A stretch of 64,000 bases of DNA from Acanthopleuribacter pedis (GTDB taxonomy: Bacteria > Acidobacteriota > Holophagae > Acanthopleuribacterales > Acanthopleuribacteraceae): assembly GCF_017377855.1 (NCBI RefSeq), contig NZ_JAFREP010000010.1, positions 219,587 to 283,586 on the forward strand, read 5' to 3'. The translations under genes were made by a program, and so were the position numbers. This document shows, in pieces, positions 26,754 to 35,001 of the stretch (position 1 is its first letter; the number at the start of each line of letters is the position of its first letter). The notes beneath the pieces are model-generated. The model searched no databases, was not told the origin of the DNA, and saw only the letters and a program-made list of their open reading frames with translations.

Positions 26754-28202
26754 ATGAGTCCACGCATCAAACTCAACCCCGCCAACCGCATCCGCCTGGT
26801 GACCTTTGACGGTGGCGGCATCTACGGCTACTGCACGGCCATCATGCTGCGCAATTTATGCCACCGCCTCCCCAACTTTCTCGCGCGCGGTTGCACCGAT
26901 ATCTTCGCGGGCACCTCCATCGGCGCGCTGATTTCACTTCTGCTTGCCAAGGAAGAAGAGCCGCGCCGCTTCATTATGTCGGGTGAACTGGAAGCCCTCT
27001 TCTTTAATGAGAATTTGTATTCCAACAAACAGGACCCCCTCAACCGAATGCTGAGCCTTTACGGCATGACGGCCTGGTCCGGCGGCGCCGACATGGACAA
27101 GATCATGGACCAGTATTTCGGCAACATGCGCATGGGCGATCTCAAACAAAGAGTGCTGATCACCACCTTTGCGATGGGCGCGCACAAGGGCCCCAACACC
27201 TGGGAAACCCGTATTTGGCGCAACTTCCCGTCGGATAAGATAACGATTGTCGACGAGAATAAATTGGTGCGCGACGTCGCCTACGGCGCGGTCAGCCCCT
27301 CGACCCTGCGCCCGATTCGCGGATTCCTGACCGACGGCGGCATGACCGCCATGTCGCCCGCGATTAGCGCCTTGGCCGAAATTGTGGACAAGCCCCCGGA
27401 GTTGGTGTCTCTGGAAGACGCCGCCAAAAAGCTGCGCAACCGGACCCGCACGCTTTTAAAAGATTATTACGAGGGCACGATCTCCTTGGATGAGGTGATT
27501 AAGGAGGTACCGGCCCTGCTAAAAGGTTGGCAACACCTGCTTGAAGCCGGTTACGAATCCGGCTACGACCCAACCGATTACCAGAACCTGCTGCTCAAAC
27601 TGAGCCAACTCCTCGAAAAGGTCGATTCGCCCGGAAGCGAGGACGACAGCGACACCATGGGCAGCGCCTCCGATGAGACCCTCCACCTGATCAGCCAAAT
27701 CGCCGAAACCACCCGCTACCGCTACGACCGCTTGAACTTGCTGCGCAAAATCGAGCTGTTTTCCGTCGGCGTCGGCTCTCGGGTACCCGGCTACCACGCG
27801 GCCGATTACAACTACGGCATCGTCCCTTTTTCGCTGCTGCCCACCAACATCTTGCAAGCCTTTTTCACCCCGCCGTTCATGCAACTCATGTACGATCCCA
27901 ATACCAAATACATCAGCACCACCGCCGGCAGGCTGCTGGGCGACGCCGACCGCTTTTTCCGCCTGGATCCCGAGGTCATCGGGTTCCCCGTACCCCCGGT
28001 GATTCCCGCCACCTATTTGGCCCGCATCCCTTCTTGTCGCCGACTCTACCTGCGCGCCATCGAGGAACAATCCAGCCTGATCCCACCCGAGGTTTACGAA
28101 AACGCGGTCACCTGGCTCTTGGAACGGGGTTGGAACGATGCCCAGTTAATGCATACCGCGCAAAACCAACAAGCCAACAACGAGGCGCCCCATGAGTCAT
28201 AA
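26754..28202 (+). CDS. Patatin-like phospholipase, second of a pair
   Basis: A 482-residue paralogue of the preceding gene. It has DGGGIYGY near residue 22, nucleophile Ser55 in GTSIGA, and Asp194 in TDGGMT. The central insert (~225-330) is shorter than in the first copy, and the C-terminal part matches it (FPVPPVIPATYLARI). It presumably deacylates membrane lipids in the cytosol. ATG at 26754 follows AGGTGA; an in-frame TTG two codons earlier is less likely. Its 3' end overlaps the start of the thioesterase gene by 11 bp, tying the phospholipases to the polyketide genes. Confidence 0.9.
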   Translation: MSPRIKLNPANRIRLVTFDGGGIYGYCTAIMLRNLCHRLPNFLARGCTDIFAGTSIGALISLLLAKEEEPRRFIMSGELEALFFNENLYSNKQDPLNRMLSLYGMTAWSGGADMDKIMDQYFGNMRMGDLKQRVLITTFAMGAHKGPNTWETRIWRNFPSDKITIVDENKLVRDVAYGAVSPSTLRPIRGFLTDGGMTAMSPAISALAEIVDKPPELVSLEDAAKKLRNRTRTLLKDYYEGTISLDEVIKEVPALLKGWQHLLEAGYESGYDPTDYQNLLLKLSQLLEKVDSPGSEDDSDTMGSASDETLHLISQIAETTRYRYDRLNLLRKIELFSVGVGSRVPGYHAADYNYGIVPFSLLPTNILQAFFTPPFMQLMYDPNTKYISTTAGRLLGDADRFFRLDPEVIGFPVPPVIPATYLARIPSCRRLYLRAIEEQSSLIPPEVYENAVTWLLERGWNDAQLMHTAQNQQANNEAPHES

Positions 28203-29811
28203 CGACAACCGCGAAAAATCAGCCAAGGATCAGTTAGCCCAGGCGTTGCGCAAACGGCTCAAGGCGTCTCTGTCGGGTTCCGGCGCGGAGAATCCGGGCG
28301 ACGCCCTCATCCGCGATTTGGGCGCTTTTTTGGATGCGACCGAGGACCCTTCGTTTTTCGGCGGCCCGGCGGCGACCGGCGCCAAAACCGATGAACCGAC
28401 ACAAAAGTCGGAAAACCCGCCGCCAAACGAGCCGGTCTCGGGACATGCTCGCGCCTCGGCCCAACAACAGGCCGAGCCTCCCGGGGCCCAAAGCGGGCGC
28501 ACCACCCAGGGAGCCGGACCCCATACCCACCAAGGCAATTCCCAGGGTCACCAAGGCGGGTCCCACGGCCACGACCCACACCAAGGCCGGCCACCCCACG
28601 GTTCCCAACCACCGCCGCCTTGGTCGTTTTTTACCAACCCCAACCTCTTCCAATCCTGGATCAGCCAGGGCAATCCCTTCGCCCAAGGCGTTCAGCCGCC
28701 GTCCGGCTTTAATCCCTTCCAATGGATGCAGGGTTTCCAACCACCTGGTGCAACACCCTGGCAGGGTCAAAACGGACCCTTCCCCTTTCCTATGCCGTTT
28801 TTCCCAAATGTTCCCGGTGGGCAAGCCAACCCCTTTTCCGCTTGGTTTGGATCACCCGGTTTTCAACCACCGCCCACCCCGGATATGGGCGGCTTGCCCT
28901 TCACCGGTGCGCCGGCCGCCTTTTTGGCCTACTGGCAACAACTGCTCAACCGTTTCCAACAAACCGGCTTTGCGGCGGGCATGCCGTGGGCGAACCCCAC
29001 CGAGGGCAACCAAACCCCGGGCGGCGGCGCGTGGCAACAACCTCAACCCGGACCCGATTCCCCCCATTCCCCACTGATCACCCTTCGCGCCGAGGGCAAC
29101 CGGCCCCCGCTTTTTTGTGTGCATGCGCTGCTCGGTTCCGCCTTTCAATTCCATAAACTGGCGAATCTGTTGCCCGAGGACCAACCCTGTTTCGCCCTCC
29201 AAGCGCGCGGCCTCGATACCGGCGAAAAACCGCTGGACAACATCGAGGCGCTCGCCGCCCTCTACCTCAAACACATTCGAGCCAAACAAGCCCGCGGCCC
29301 GTATCGCCTGGTGGGTTATTCGTTGGGCGCCTGGATCTCGCTGGAAATCGCCCGCCTGTTACAAGGCATGGGCGAACAAACCGAAATGCTGTTGATGATC
29401 GGCGGCACCCTCCCCATTTCGATGCATTTCGCCGGTCAGGTCTGGAGCCCGGAATACTTACAAAAGTACCTGGTCGACTACCGCGAGACCTTTATCACAT
29501 CCTTTCTACCCTACGAAGAACGAATCAGGATAAAAACACAGGGTTTCAACCCGACCCAACAAGTCTACCTGGCCCACATCAGCGCAATCCTAAGTTACCG
29601 GCCACAACCCTTTCGCGGCGGCCGCGTCGCGGTCCTGGCCACGCCGGACCAGCAATGGATCGATCAATGGGTCAATCCCAACGGCTGGCGCGAAATTTTC
29701 ACCGAACCCGTTGCGTTCTACCCCATCTCCGGGAATCACCTGAGCATGATGGAAACACCCCATATTGATGAAGTTGCCGCGGTTGTTCGGCAACAACTGG
29801 AGGCCCTGTAA
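28192..29811 (+). CDS. Type II thioesterase-like hydrolase with long disordered N-terminal region
   Basis: A 539-residue protein. Residues 1-~290 are low complexity, rich in G, P, Q, H, F and N (GNSQGHQGGSHGHDPHQG and FQPPGATPWQGQNGPF), and look disordered. Residues ~295-539 are an alpha/beta-hydrolase of the NRPS/PKS thioesterase family: PPLFCVHALLGSAF, nucleophile Ser377 in GYSLGA and His516 in SGNHLSMME. Type II thioesterases free stalled or finished acyl chains from carrier proteins. It starts inside the end of the second patatin gene. The PKS downstream has no terminal thioesterase domain, so this is the best candidate for chain release. The extended N-terminal region is unusual for the family and might drive clustering. 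Confidence 0.85.
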   Translation: MSHNDNREKSAKDQLAQALRKRLKASLSGSGAENPGDALIRDLGAFLDATEDPSFFGGPAATGAKTDEPTQKSENPPPNEPVSGHARASAQQQAEPPGAQSGRTTQGAGPHTHQGNSQGHQGGSHGHDPHQGRPPHGSQPPPPWSFFTNPNLFQSWISQGNPFAQGVQPPSGFNPFQWMQGFQPPGATPWQGQNGPFPFPMPFFPNVPGGQANPFSAWFGSPGFQPPPTPDMGGLPFTGAPAAFLAYWQQLLNRFQQTGFAAGMPWANPTEGNQTPGGGAWQQPQPGPDSPHSPLITLRAEGNRPPLFCVHALLGSAFQFHKLANLLPEDQPCFALQARGLDTGEKPLDNIEALAALYLKHIRAKQARGPYRLVGYSLGAWISLEIARLLQGMGEQTEMLLMIGGTLPISMHFAGQVWSPEYLQKYLVDYRETFITSFLPYEERIRIKTQGFNPTQQVYLAHISAILSYRPQPFRGGRVAVLATPDQQWIDQWVNPNGWREIFTEPVAFYPISGNHLSMMETPHIDEVAAVVRQQLEAL

Positions 29812-30093
29812 CCCAAACCAAGCAGCGCCGCCGGAAGCGGCCCCAAACCACCGCGCCGAACAGCGACCGGGGCGCACGCCGCGACCGGACGCGTTGACGC
29901 CCACCCTCCCTTTTGATAGCATACAAACCATTCCACGCTTACAACTTACACTGTTATTCAACACGATTGCCGACACCCGATCGCATCAAAAATAAATCGA
30001 TTCCTCCCGTGTTTTTTTTAATGGTTTTTCACAAGATTCCTTAAAAACCGAAACCGGCCCTCGAACCTTTATGGCACCATGGCGGAAGAACCT

Positions 30094-31539
30094 ATGACCG
30101 AACCGAAAACCGCGTCTCCCAAACCACCTCCCCCCAATCGTGAAGCGCCCCAGTTATGGGTGCTTTCCGCGGCCGACGGCGATGCATTGCAACGCATGCA
30201 GCACAACCTGAGGCGGCATCGTCAAAACCATCCGAACCAGGCAGCCGCCGATATAGCTTTTACCCTTCAGGTCGGCCGTGAGCATTTTGACCACCGCGCC
30301 TTCCGCGTGGTGCCGGCCGATCCCACCGCCTCCGACCGGCAAAAAGCGGAACCGAATTGGCTGACTGCCGAGACCCCCGCGCAACGACCGCAACTGCATT
30401 GGGTTTGCCCGCCGACCCTGACCCTCTCGGACGCCGATTGGCGACGACTAATCCAGGCCGAGACCGATGAACCCGAAGCACGCGAACCTGATCGACGCGA
30501 ACTCTGGGCGGCGATTGTGACCGCGCGCCGTTTTCGCAACTGGGGTCTCGAACCCGATGCGGTGATGGGTTATGGCGAAGGCGTTTGGGCGGCGGGGATT
30601 TTGAGCGGCGTCTTTTCCATAGAAACCGCGGGCAAACTGGCCGCGGGCCAAACCGTCGACCTGCAGTTGGATGCCCCGGAACGACCACTTTACCTGGGCT
30701 ACCAAGGCCAACGTGTCGAAGCCGACCAAGCCCGTAACCCGGCTTTTTGGCAGCACCTGGCCCGCGAAAGCAGCGAACAAACGGTGACCGGTCCCCTTTT
30801 TCACACCCCGGCGATTCGCTGTGTGTTCGGCGATCCCGCGCCGCGCGCTCGGCTTAACGGCACCGCGGTGAAACCAACCTCGCTTGCCTGTTTCTCAACC
30901 CCCGGCACCGTAACCGACATCGACCACCATCTGATCACCCTGCTCGGCAAGCTCTACCTCGCGGGCATTGAACCGGATTGGCGCCGCTTGCACGATCAAC
31001 CGCGCCGGCGCGTGCCGCTGCCGGCTTATCCCTTTCAAGGCGACCGCTTTTGGATTGAGGACGAACCGCCCGCGCGGCAAACGCCCGCCGAGGCCGAAAC
31101 CCCGCCACCGCGCGCACCCACGGCTACCGCCATGCTGGACAACATCCTCGCCAAACTGACGGAAGCAGAGGCGGCATTTTTGTTATCCCTCATGCAGCAA
31201 AAGCCGCCACCGGAAGTCACCGCGCCGGCCGCACAGGAACCAACGCCGACGCCGGCAGCACAGCCCGCCCGCGGCAACGACCCCGACCTCGAAAACCTGG
31301 AGCGCCGACTCGTCGCCATCTGCAGCCGTTTGCTCAAGCTGGACCAACTCGATCCCCACGACAACATCACCCGCCTGGGCGCGGACTCGCTGTTCATGCT
31401 GCAACTGAGCAAAGAAGTGTACGAGCGCTTTGACACCGGCATTTCGCCCCACCATCTGTTTGAGGAACCGACCGTGAACAGTTTGGCGCGCAAGCTGACC
31501 CGCATGGGTGTCGCCGCGCCAAGCGGGGGTGCGCCGTGA
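30094..31539 (+). CDS. Truncated PKS protein: degenerate acyltransferase remnant plus ACP
   Basis: A 481-residue PKS-derived protein. Residues ~15-75 match the linker that normally follows a ketosynthase (FTLQVGREHFDHRAF). A shrunken acyltransferase follows (~110-300), whose GHSxGE nucleophile motif reads GYGEGV, with Gly161 in place of Ser, and most of the AT fold appears deleted. The usual post-AT YPFQGDRFW occurs near 318. After an Ala/Pro-rich linker comes an ACP (~390-475) with Ser432 in LGADSL. Only the ACP should be functional, as a discrete carrier. The start at 30094 follows GGAAGA; ATG at 30079 is an alternative. The 3' end overlaps the next gene by GTGA. Bases 29812-30093 hold no gene and may contain a promoter. 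Confidence 0.78.
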   Translation: MTEPKTASPKPPPPNREAPQLWVLSAADGDALQRMQHNLRRHRQNHPNQAAADIAFTLQVGREHFDHRAFRVVPADPTASDRQKAEPNWLTAETPAQRPQLHWVCPPTLTLSDADWRRLIQAETDEPEAREPDRRELWAAIVTARRFRNWGLEPDAVMGYGEGVWAAGILSGVFSIETAGKLAAGQTVDLQLDAPERPLYLGYQGQRVEADQARNPAFWQHLARESSEQTVTGPLFHTPAIRCVFGDPAPRARLNGTAVKPTSLACFSTPGTVTDIDHHLITLLGKLYLAGIEPDWRRLHDQPRRRVPLPAYPFQGDRFWIEDEPPARQTPAEAETPPPRAPTATAMLDNILAKLTEAEAAFLLSLMQQKPPPEVTAPAAQEPTPTPAAQPARGNDPDLENLERRLVAICSRLLKLDQLDPHDNITRLGADSLFMLQLSKEVYERFDTGISPHHLFEEPTVNSLARKLTRMGVAAPSGGAP

Positions 31540-32498
31540 ACCGTCAAACCCTGCAACTCACCATGAGCCACGTCGGCCTGGGCACCCTCAACGAATACGC
31601 GCTGATGGTGCTCTTCGGCAGCGCCCACAGCACGGCCCTCACGGAGGGTTTGGCCAACAAACCCAGCGCCATTCTGGATCGCCAAGGCCGTATTCTGTAC
31701 CCCGCCTATTTTCATACCCATCTGGTGGTGCCGCCGGGATGCGATCTCAGTGATTTCGAGCTGTGGGACAAGGTCGAGGTCGCCGTCGACATCCAGCGCT
31801 TCGGCGAAACCCTGCTCGAATCCCGTTACCTGCTGGCCCCGCCGGGCCAAATCCCCGACGATCCCGCCGACTGGGACACGAGCGCCTTACCGAGCATGGC
31901 GGGCAACAATTTAATGGTCGTGGACGCCGCCAAGGGCACGGTTTCAGCACCCAACCCGGAAACCATCGTCGCCCTGCCCAAGGTCGTGCGCCCACCCGAG
32001 GCGATCAACCGCGCCCAACAGGTTCGTTTAGAAGGATTTGGCGAATACGGGGGCCGGGAACGCGAGGAAATGGTGGAACTCGCCGTCATTCCCGACGTGG
32101 ACGCCGCGCCCGGTCAAGCGATGATGTTCGCCAAGTTCGGTGAAATGATGAACCGCGCCGAACGCACCCTGTTCGCGCGCATCCCGCGGCAAGGGATACC
32201 AACCGCCGCATTTGCCCATTTGAAACTGCAGGAACGGCAAATTTTCTATTACGCCAACTGTTTCGCCGGTGATCAACTGCGCGTGGTGCTCAAAGTCCGG
32301 CGCACCGATCCCCCCGGCGAGGGTTTGCCCACGACCCAAATCCCCGTCTGCTGCCTGGAAACCCAGTTCGAAATGGTGCGCGTGAGCGACCACGCCTTGC
32401 TGGCGCTGGCCAAGACCCGCAAACTGTGGTCATTCCCCATCTCACATCGCGATTTGGCCAATGATTGTCGGCGCCTGCTCGCCGCCGCATTGCCCTGA
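31536..32498 (+). CDS. LnmK-like hot-dog acyltransferase/decarboxylase
   Basis: A 320-residue protein that looks like a double hot-dog fold: two halves, each with a long helix and strands, including MSHVGLGTLNEYALMVLFG and FAHLKLQERQIFYYANCFAGDQL. Size, fold pattern and position next to a discrete ACP agree with LnmK and its relatives, which load methylmalonyl-CoA onto an ACP and decarboxylate it to propionyl-ACP. The start GTG overlaps the previous stop. It is followed after 15 bp by an ACP gene, the likely acyl acceptor. Alternative: a FabA/DUF-type dehydratase-like protein. The family call is by memory of pattern and needs a profile search. Confidence 0.55.
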   Translation: MNRQTLQLTMSHVGLGTLNEYALMVLFGSAHSTALTEGLANKPSAILDRQGRILYPAYFHTHLVVPPGCDLSDFELWDKVEVAVDIQRFGETLLESRYLLAPPGQIPDDPADWDTSALPSMAGNNLMVVDAAKGTVSAPNPETIVALPKVVRPPEAINRAQQVRLEGFGEYGGREREEMVELAVIPDVDAAPGQAMMFAKFGEMMNRAERTLFARIPRQGIPTAAFAHLKLQERQIFYYANCFAGDQLRVVLKVRRTDPPGEGLPTTQIPVCCLETQFEMVRVSDHALLALAKTRKLWSFPISHRDLANDCRRLLAAALP

Positions 32499-32513
32499 AC
32501 CAAGGAGAAAACC

Positions 32514-32801
32514 ATGAGCCTGTCCGTCGCCTCCAAAACCCGTGAACGCATCGATTCCGTGTTGCAAAGCATTCAGCAGCAACGGGGTTTACCGCCGGTT
32601 CCTCTTGAGGAAGGGCACCAGGTCATGGCCGATTTGGGTTTTGCCTCGCTGGATGTGGCCCAACTCATCGCGCTCCTGGAAATCGAGTTGGGCGTCGATC
32701 CCTTCGCCGCCGGTGTGTCCCTTCAAGAGGTCCACACCGTCGGCGAACTCTACCGCGTTTACCAAGATGCATGTAACAAGGCCGCGGGCCAGGCGCCATG
32801 A
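32514..32801 (+). CDS. Discrete acyl carrier protein
   Basis: A 95-residue ACP. The phosphopantetheine site is Ser45 in DLGFASLDVAQL, followed by the helix LIALLEIELGVDPF typical of carrier proteins. It is preceded by AAGGAG and sits between the LnmK-like gene and the acyl ligase, overlapping the latter by ATGA. It probably carries the starter or a branch acyl unit made by its neighbours. Confidence 0.9.
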   Translation: MSLSVASKTRERIDSVLQSIQQQRGLPPVPLEEGHQVMADLGFASLDVAQLIALLEIELGVDPFAAGVSLQEVHTVGELYRVYQDACNKAAGQAP

Positions 32802-34246
32802 GCGCTTTTTTCCAACGCCTCTTTGCCCTGGAGCGCGGCGATTGTCTGATTGAAGCCGCGCGCACAACCGGCTACGCCGACCTACGCGCGCGGGTCGATG
32901 CGATGGAAGCGCTGTTACTGCGTTGCGCCGTTGCGCCCGACGCCGTGGTTGCTTTGGTTTGCGAGGAGACCACCGCCACCTTGATGCTCCTGTTGGCCTT
33001 GCTGCGGCGGGGCAACATCGCCGTGCCCTTACCCGCCGACGGCCGCGAAACCCGGGCCGAACGGTTGACCGAAGCCTGTGCCGATTGGCTGTTTACCCGT
33101 GCTGACGAAGCGGGTTTGCAGCGCCTTACGCCCCGTGACAAACCCAGCTTAATCAAAGATTTGCAGGAAACGGGACAGGCCGGATTAATCGTATTTTCGT
33201 CGGGAACCGGCGGTAAGGTCAAAGCCGCGCTGCACCGTTTTGATCGTTTGGTGGATCGTTACGGCGATAAGCCCATCGGCGATAAGCCCATCGGCGATAA
33301 GCCCATCGGCGATAAGCCCATCGGCGATAAGCCCATCGGCGACAAGCCCATCGGCGACAAACTTATCGGCGACAGAACCAACCAACGGCCCGGCTTGCGC
33401 ACACCCGCCTTTCTCAAACTGGACCACATCGGCGGTTTGGATACCTTGTTTCGGCTGCTCCACGGCGGCGGCACCTTGATCTTGGGCTGTCCGCGCACCC
33501 CCGAGGCGGTGTGCCGGCTGATTGAAACCCACCGCGTCACACTGCTGCCGACCACCGCGACCTTTCTGAACATGATCCTCATCAGCCGCGCCGACCGCAA
33601 CCACGATCTCTCCAGCCTGCGGTTGATCGCCTACGGCTCGGAACCCATGCCGCCCGCCCTGCTGGAACAGGCGCGCCGCCGTTTGCCGAACGTGCGGTTT
33701 CTCCAAAAATACGGCTTGACCGAACTGGGCGTGCTCGAAACGCGGCCGGGTGACACGGATTCAACCTGGTTCCAAATCACCGGTCGCACCCAATTCAAAA
33801 TCGTGGACGGCGTCCTGTGGCTCAAACGCAACGACACCATGCTCGGTTATTTGAACGCGCCCAACCCCTTCGACGCCGACGGCTGGTACAACACCGGCGA
33901 CTTGGTCGAGCGCCGCGACGGGTTGTTGCGCATCAAAGGGCGCAGCAACCGCATTATCAACGTGGCCGGCGAGAAGGTGAACCCGTTTGAGGTGGAGTCG
34001 GTCCTGCGCGAAATCCCCAACGTTTCCGACGCCCTGGTCTGGGGCAAAAAAAGCGCGGTGACCGGTTGGATCGTCGCCGCCACCCTGGAACTGCAACAGC
34101 AGGAAGACCGGCGCGAACTCCAACAGCGCGTGGCCGAATTTTGCCGTCACCGCCTCGAACCCTACAAAGTCCCCCTACTGATTCACATCGCCCGCGAGGG
34201 CTTGATGGGGGATCGCTTAAAAAAAACCGGCAGTGTCGCGAGGTAA
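32798..34246 (+). CDS. AMP-forming acyl-CoA/acyl-ACP ligase
   Basis: A 482-residue member of the adenylate-forming ligase superfamily, somewhat short. P-loop-like SSGTGGKVK, KYGLTELG, YNTGDLVERRDG, RIKGRSNRIINVAGEKVNP and the C-terminal Lys region DRLKKTGSVAR are all present, so it should be active. It would activate a carboxylic acid as acyl-AMP and pass it to the discrete ACP just upstream. A seven-unit pentapeptide repeat (GDKPI) is inserted after the P-loop region. ATG overlaps the ACP stop by 4 bp. The acid is unknown; a small carboxylate or a fatty acid are both possible. Confidence 0.85.
   Translation: MSAFFQRLFALERGDCLIEAARTTGYADLRARVDAMEALLLRCAVAPDAVVALVCEETTATLMLLLALLRRGNIAVPLPADGRETRAERLTEACADWLFTRADEAGLQRLTPRDKPSLIKDLQETGQAGLIVFSSGTGGKVKAALHRFDRLVDRYGDKPIGDKPIGDKPIGDKPIGDKPIGDKPIGDKLIGDRTNQRPGLRTPAFLKLDHIGGLDTLFRLLHGGGTLILGCPRTPEAVCRLIETHRVTLLPTTATFLNMILISRADRNHDLSSLRLIAYGSEPMPPALLEQARRRLPNVRFLQKYGLTELGVLETRPGDTDSTWFQITGRTQFKIVDGVLWLKRNDTMLGYLNAPNPFDADGWYNTGDLVERRDGLLRIKGRSNRIINVAGEKVNPFEVESVLREIPNVSDALVWGKKSAVTGWIVAATLELQQQEDRRELQQRVAEFCRHRLEPYKVPLLIHIAREGLMGDRLKKTGSVAR
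33263..33367 (+). repeat. 15-bp tandem repeat inside the acyl ligase gene
   Basis: Seven units of GGCGATAAGCCCATC. The first five are identical, the sixth has one change and the seventh three more, encoding (GDKPI)n. Because the unit is a multiple of three, changes in copy number keep the frame. Confidence 0.95.
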
Positions 34247-34250
34247 CGCC

Positions 34251-34985
34251 ATGTTCGCAAACCAGAAAACCATCTTAATCAGCGGGGGCAGCCGCGGCCT
34301 GGGTGCCGCCATGGTGGCGGACAGCCTGGAACACGGCCACCGCGTGATCACCTTCTCCCGCCGCGCGTCCGACGACCTCAAGCGCCTCGGCGACGCGTTC
34401 GGCGAACGCCTCGTATGGGAAGCGCTGGACGCGACCGATACCGATGCCGTCACCCATTTTGTCAAACGCATGATCGCGGATCACGGGCGCATCGACGCCC
34501 TGGTCAACAACGCGGCCGTCAGCTTGGAGCAGCTGTTCCCGCTCACCTCACCCGAGGCGGTCGAACGCACCCTGACCATCAACCTCACCGCCTGCATGGT
34601 GCTCACCCAGTTGGTTTCGCGCAACATGCTGGCCCATTCCGCCGGTAACATTATTAATATTGGTTCCATTCTCGGCTCGCGCGGTTACAAAGGCACCGCC
34701 GTTTACAGCGCCACCAAGGCCGCGCTGGAGGGGTTTACCCGCTCCTTGGCCCGCGAACTCGGCAGCCGCGGCATTCGCGTCAACTGCATTGCCCCCGGTT
34801 TCATCGAAACCGATATGACCGAGGGTTTGGATCCAAAGCAACGGCGCCAAATCGAACGGCGCACGCCGCTCGGCCGCCTCGGCCGGGTCGAGGACGTGCT
34901 CGGCCTGCTGCGGTTTTTGTTGTCGGAGGACGCCGCCTTCATGACCGGTCAAGTCTTGGTCGTCGACGGCGGCCTTACCTGCTGA
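34251..34985 (+). CDS. Short-chain dehydrogenase, FabG-like 3-oxoacyl-ACP reductase
   Basis: A 244-residue classical SDR. The cofactor motif GGSRGLG is near residue 12, NNAA near 87, the catalytic Ser lies in NIGSILGS and YxxxK in YSATKAAL; it ends with GQVLVVDGGLTC as FabG proteins do. It reduces beta-keto groups on ACP-bound chains with NADPH. GAGG precedes the ATG, 5 bp after the ligase stop. It may reduce the starter unit before the large PKS, whose gene starts 16 bp downstream. Confidence 0.9.
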   Translation: MFANQKTILISGGSRGLGAAMVADSLEHGHRVITFSRRASDDLKRLGDAFGERLVWEALDATDTDAVTHFVKRMIADHGRIDALVNNAAVSLEQLFPLTSPEAVERTLTINLTACMVLTQLVSRNMLAHSAGNIINIGSILGSRGYKGTAVYSATKAALEGFTRSLARELGSRGIRVNCIAPGFIETDMTEGLDPKQRRQIERRTPLGRLGRVEDVLGLLRFLLSEDAAFMTGQVLVVDGGLTC

Positions 34986-35001
34986 ACAAAGGGGTCCTGG
35001 G

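Noticed and set aside
28230..28824. Minus-strand frames opposite the low-complexity arm of the thioesterase
   Set aside because: Long frames on the other strand of Gly/Pro-rich DNA are expected by base composition; the thioesterase frame is supported by its overlap with the upstream gene.
33263..33367. CRISPR-like array
   Set aside because: The units are contiguous with no spacers and encode an in-frame pentapeptide.
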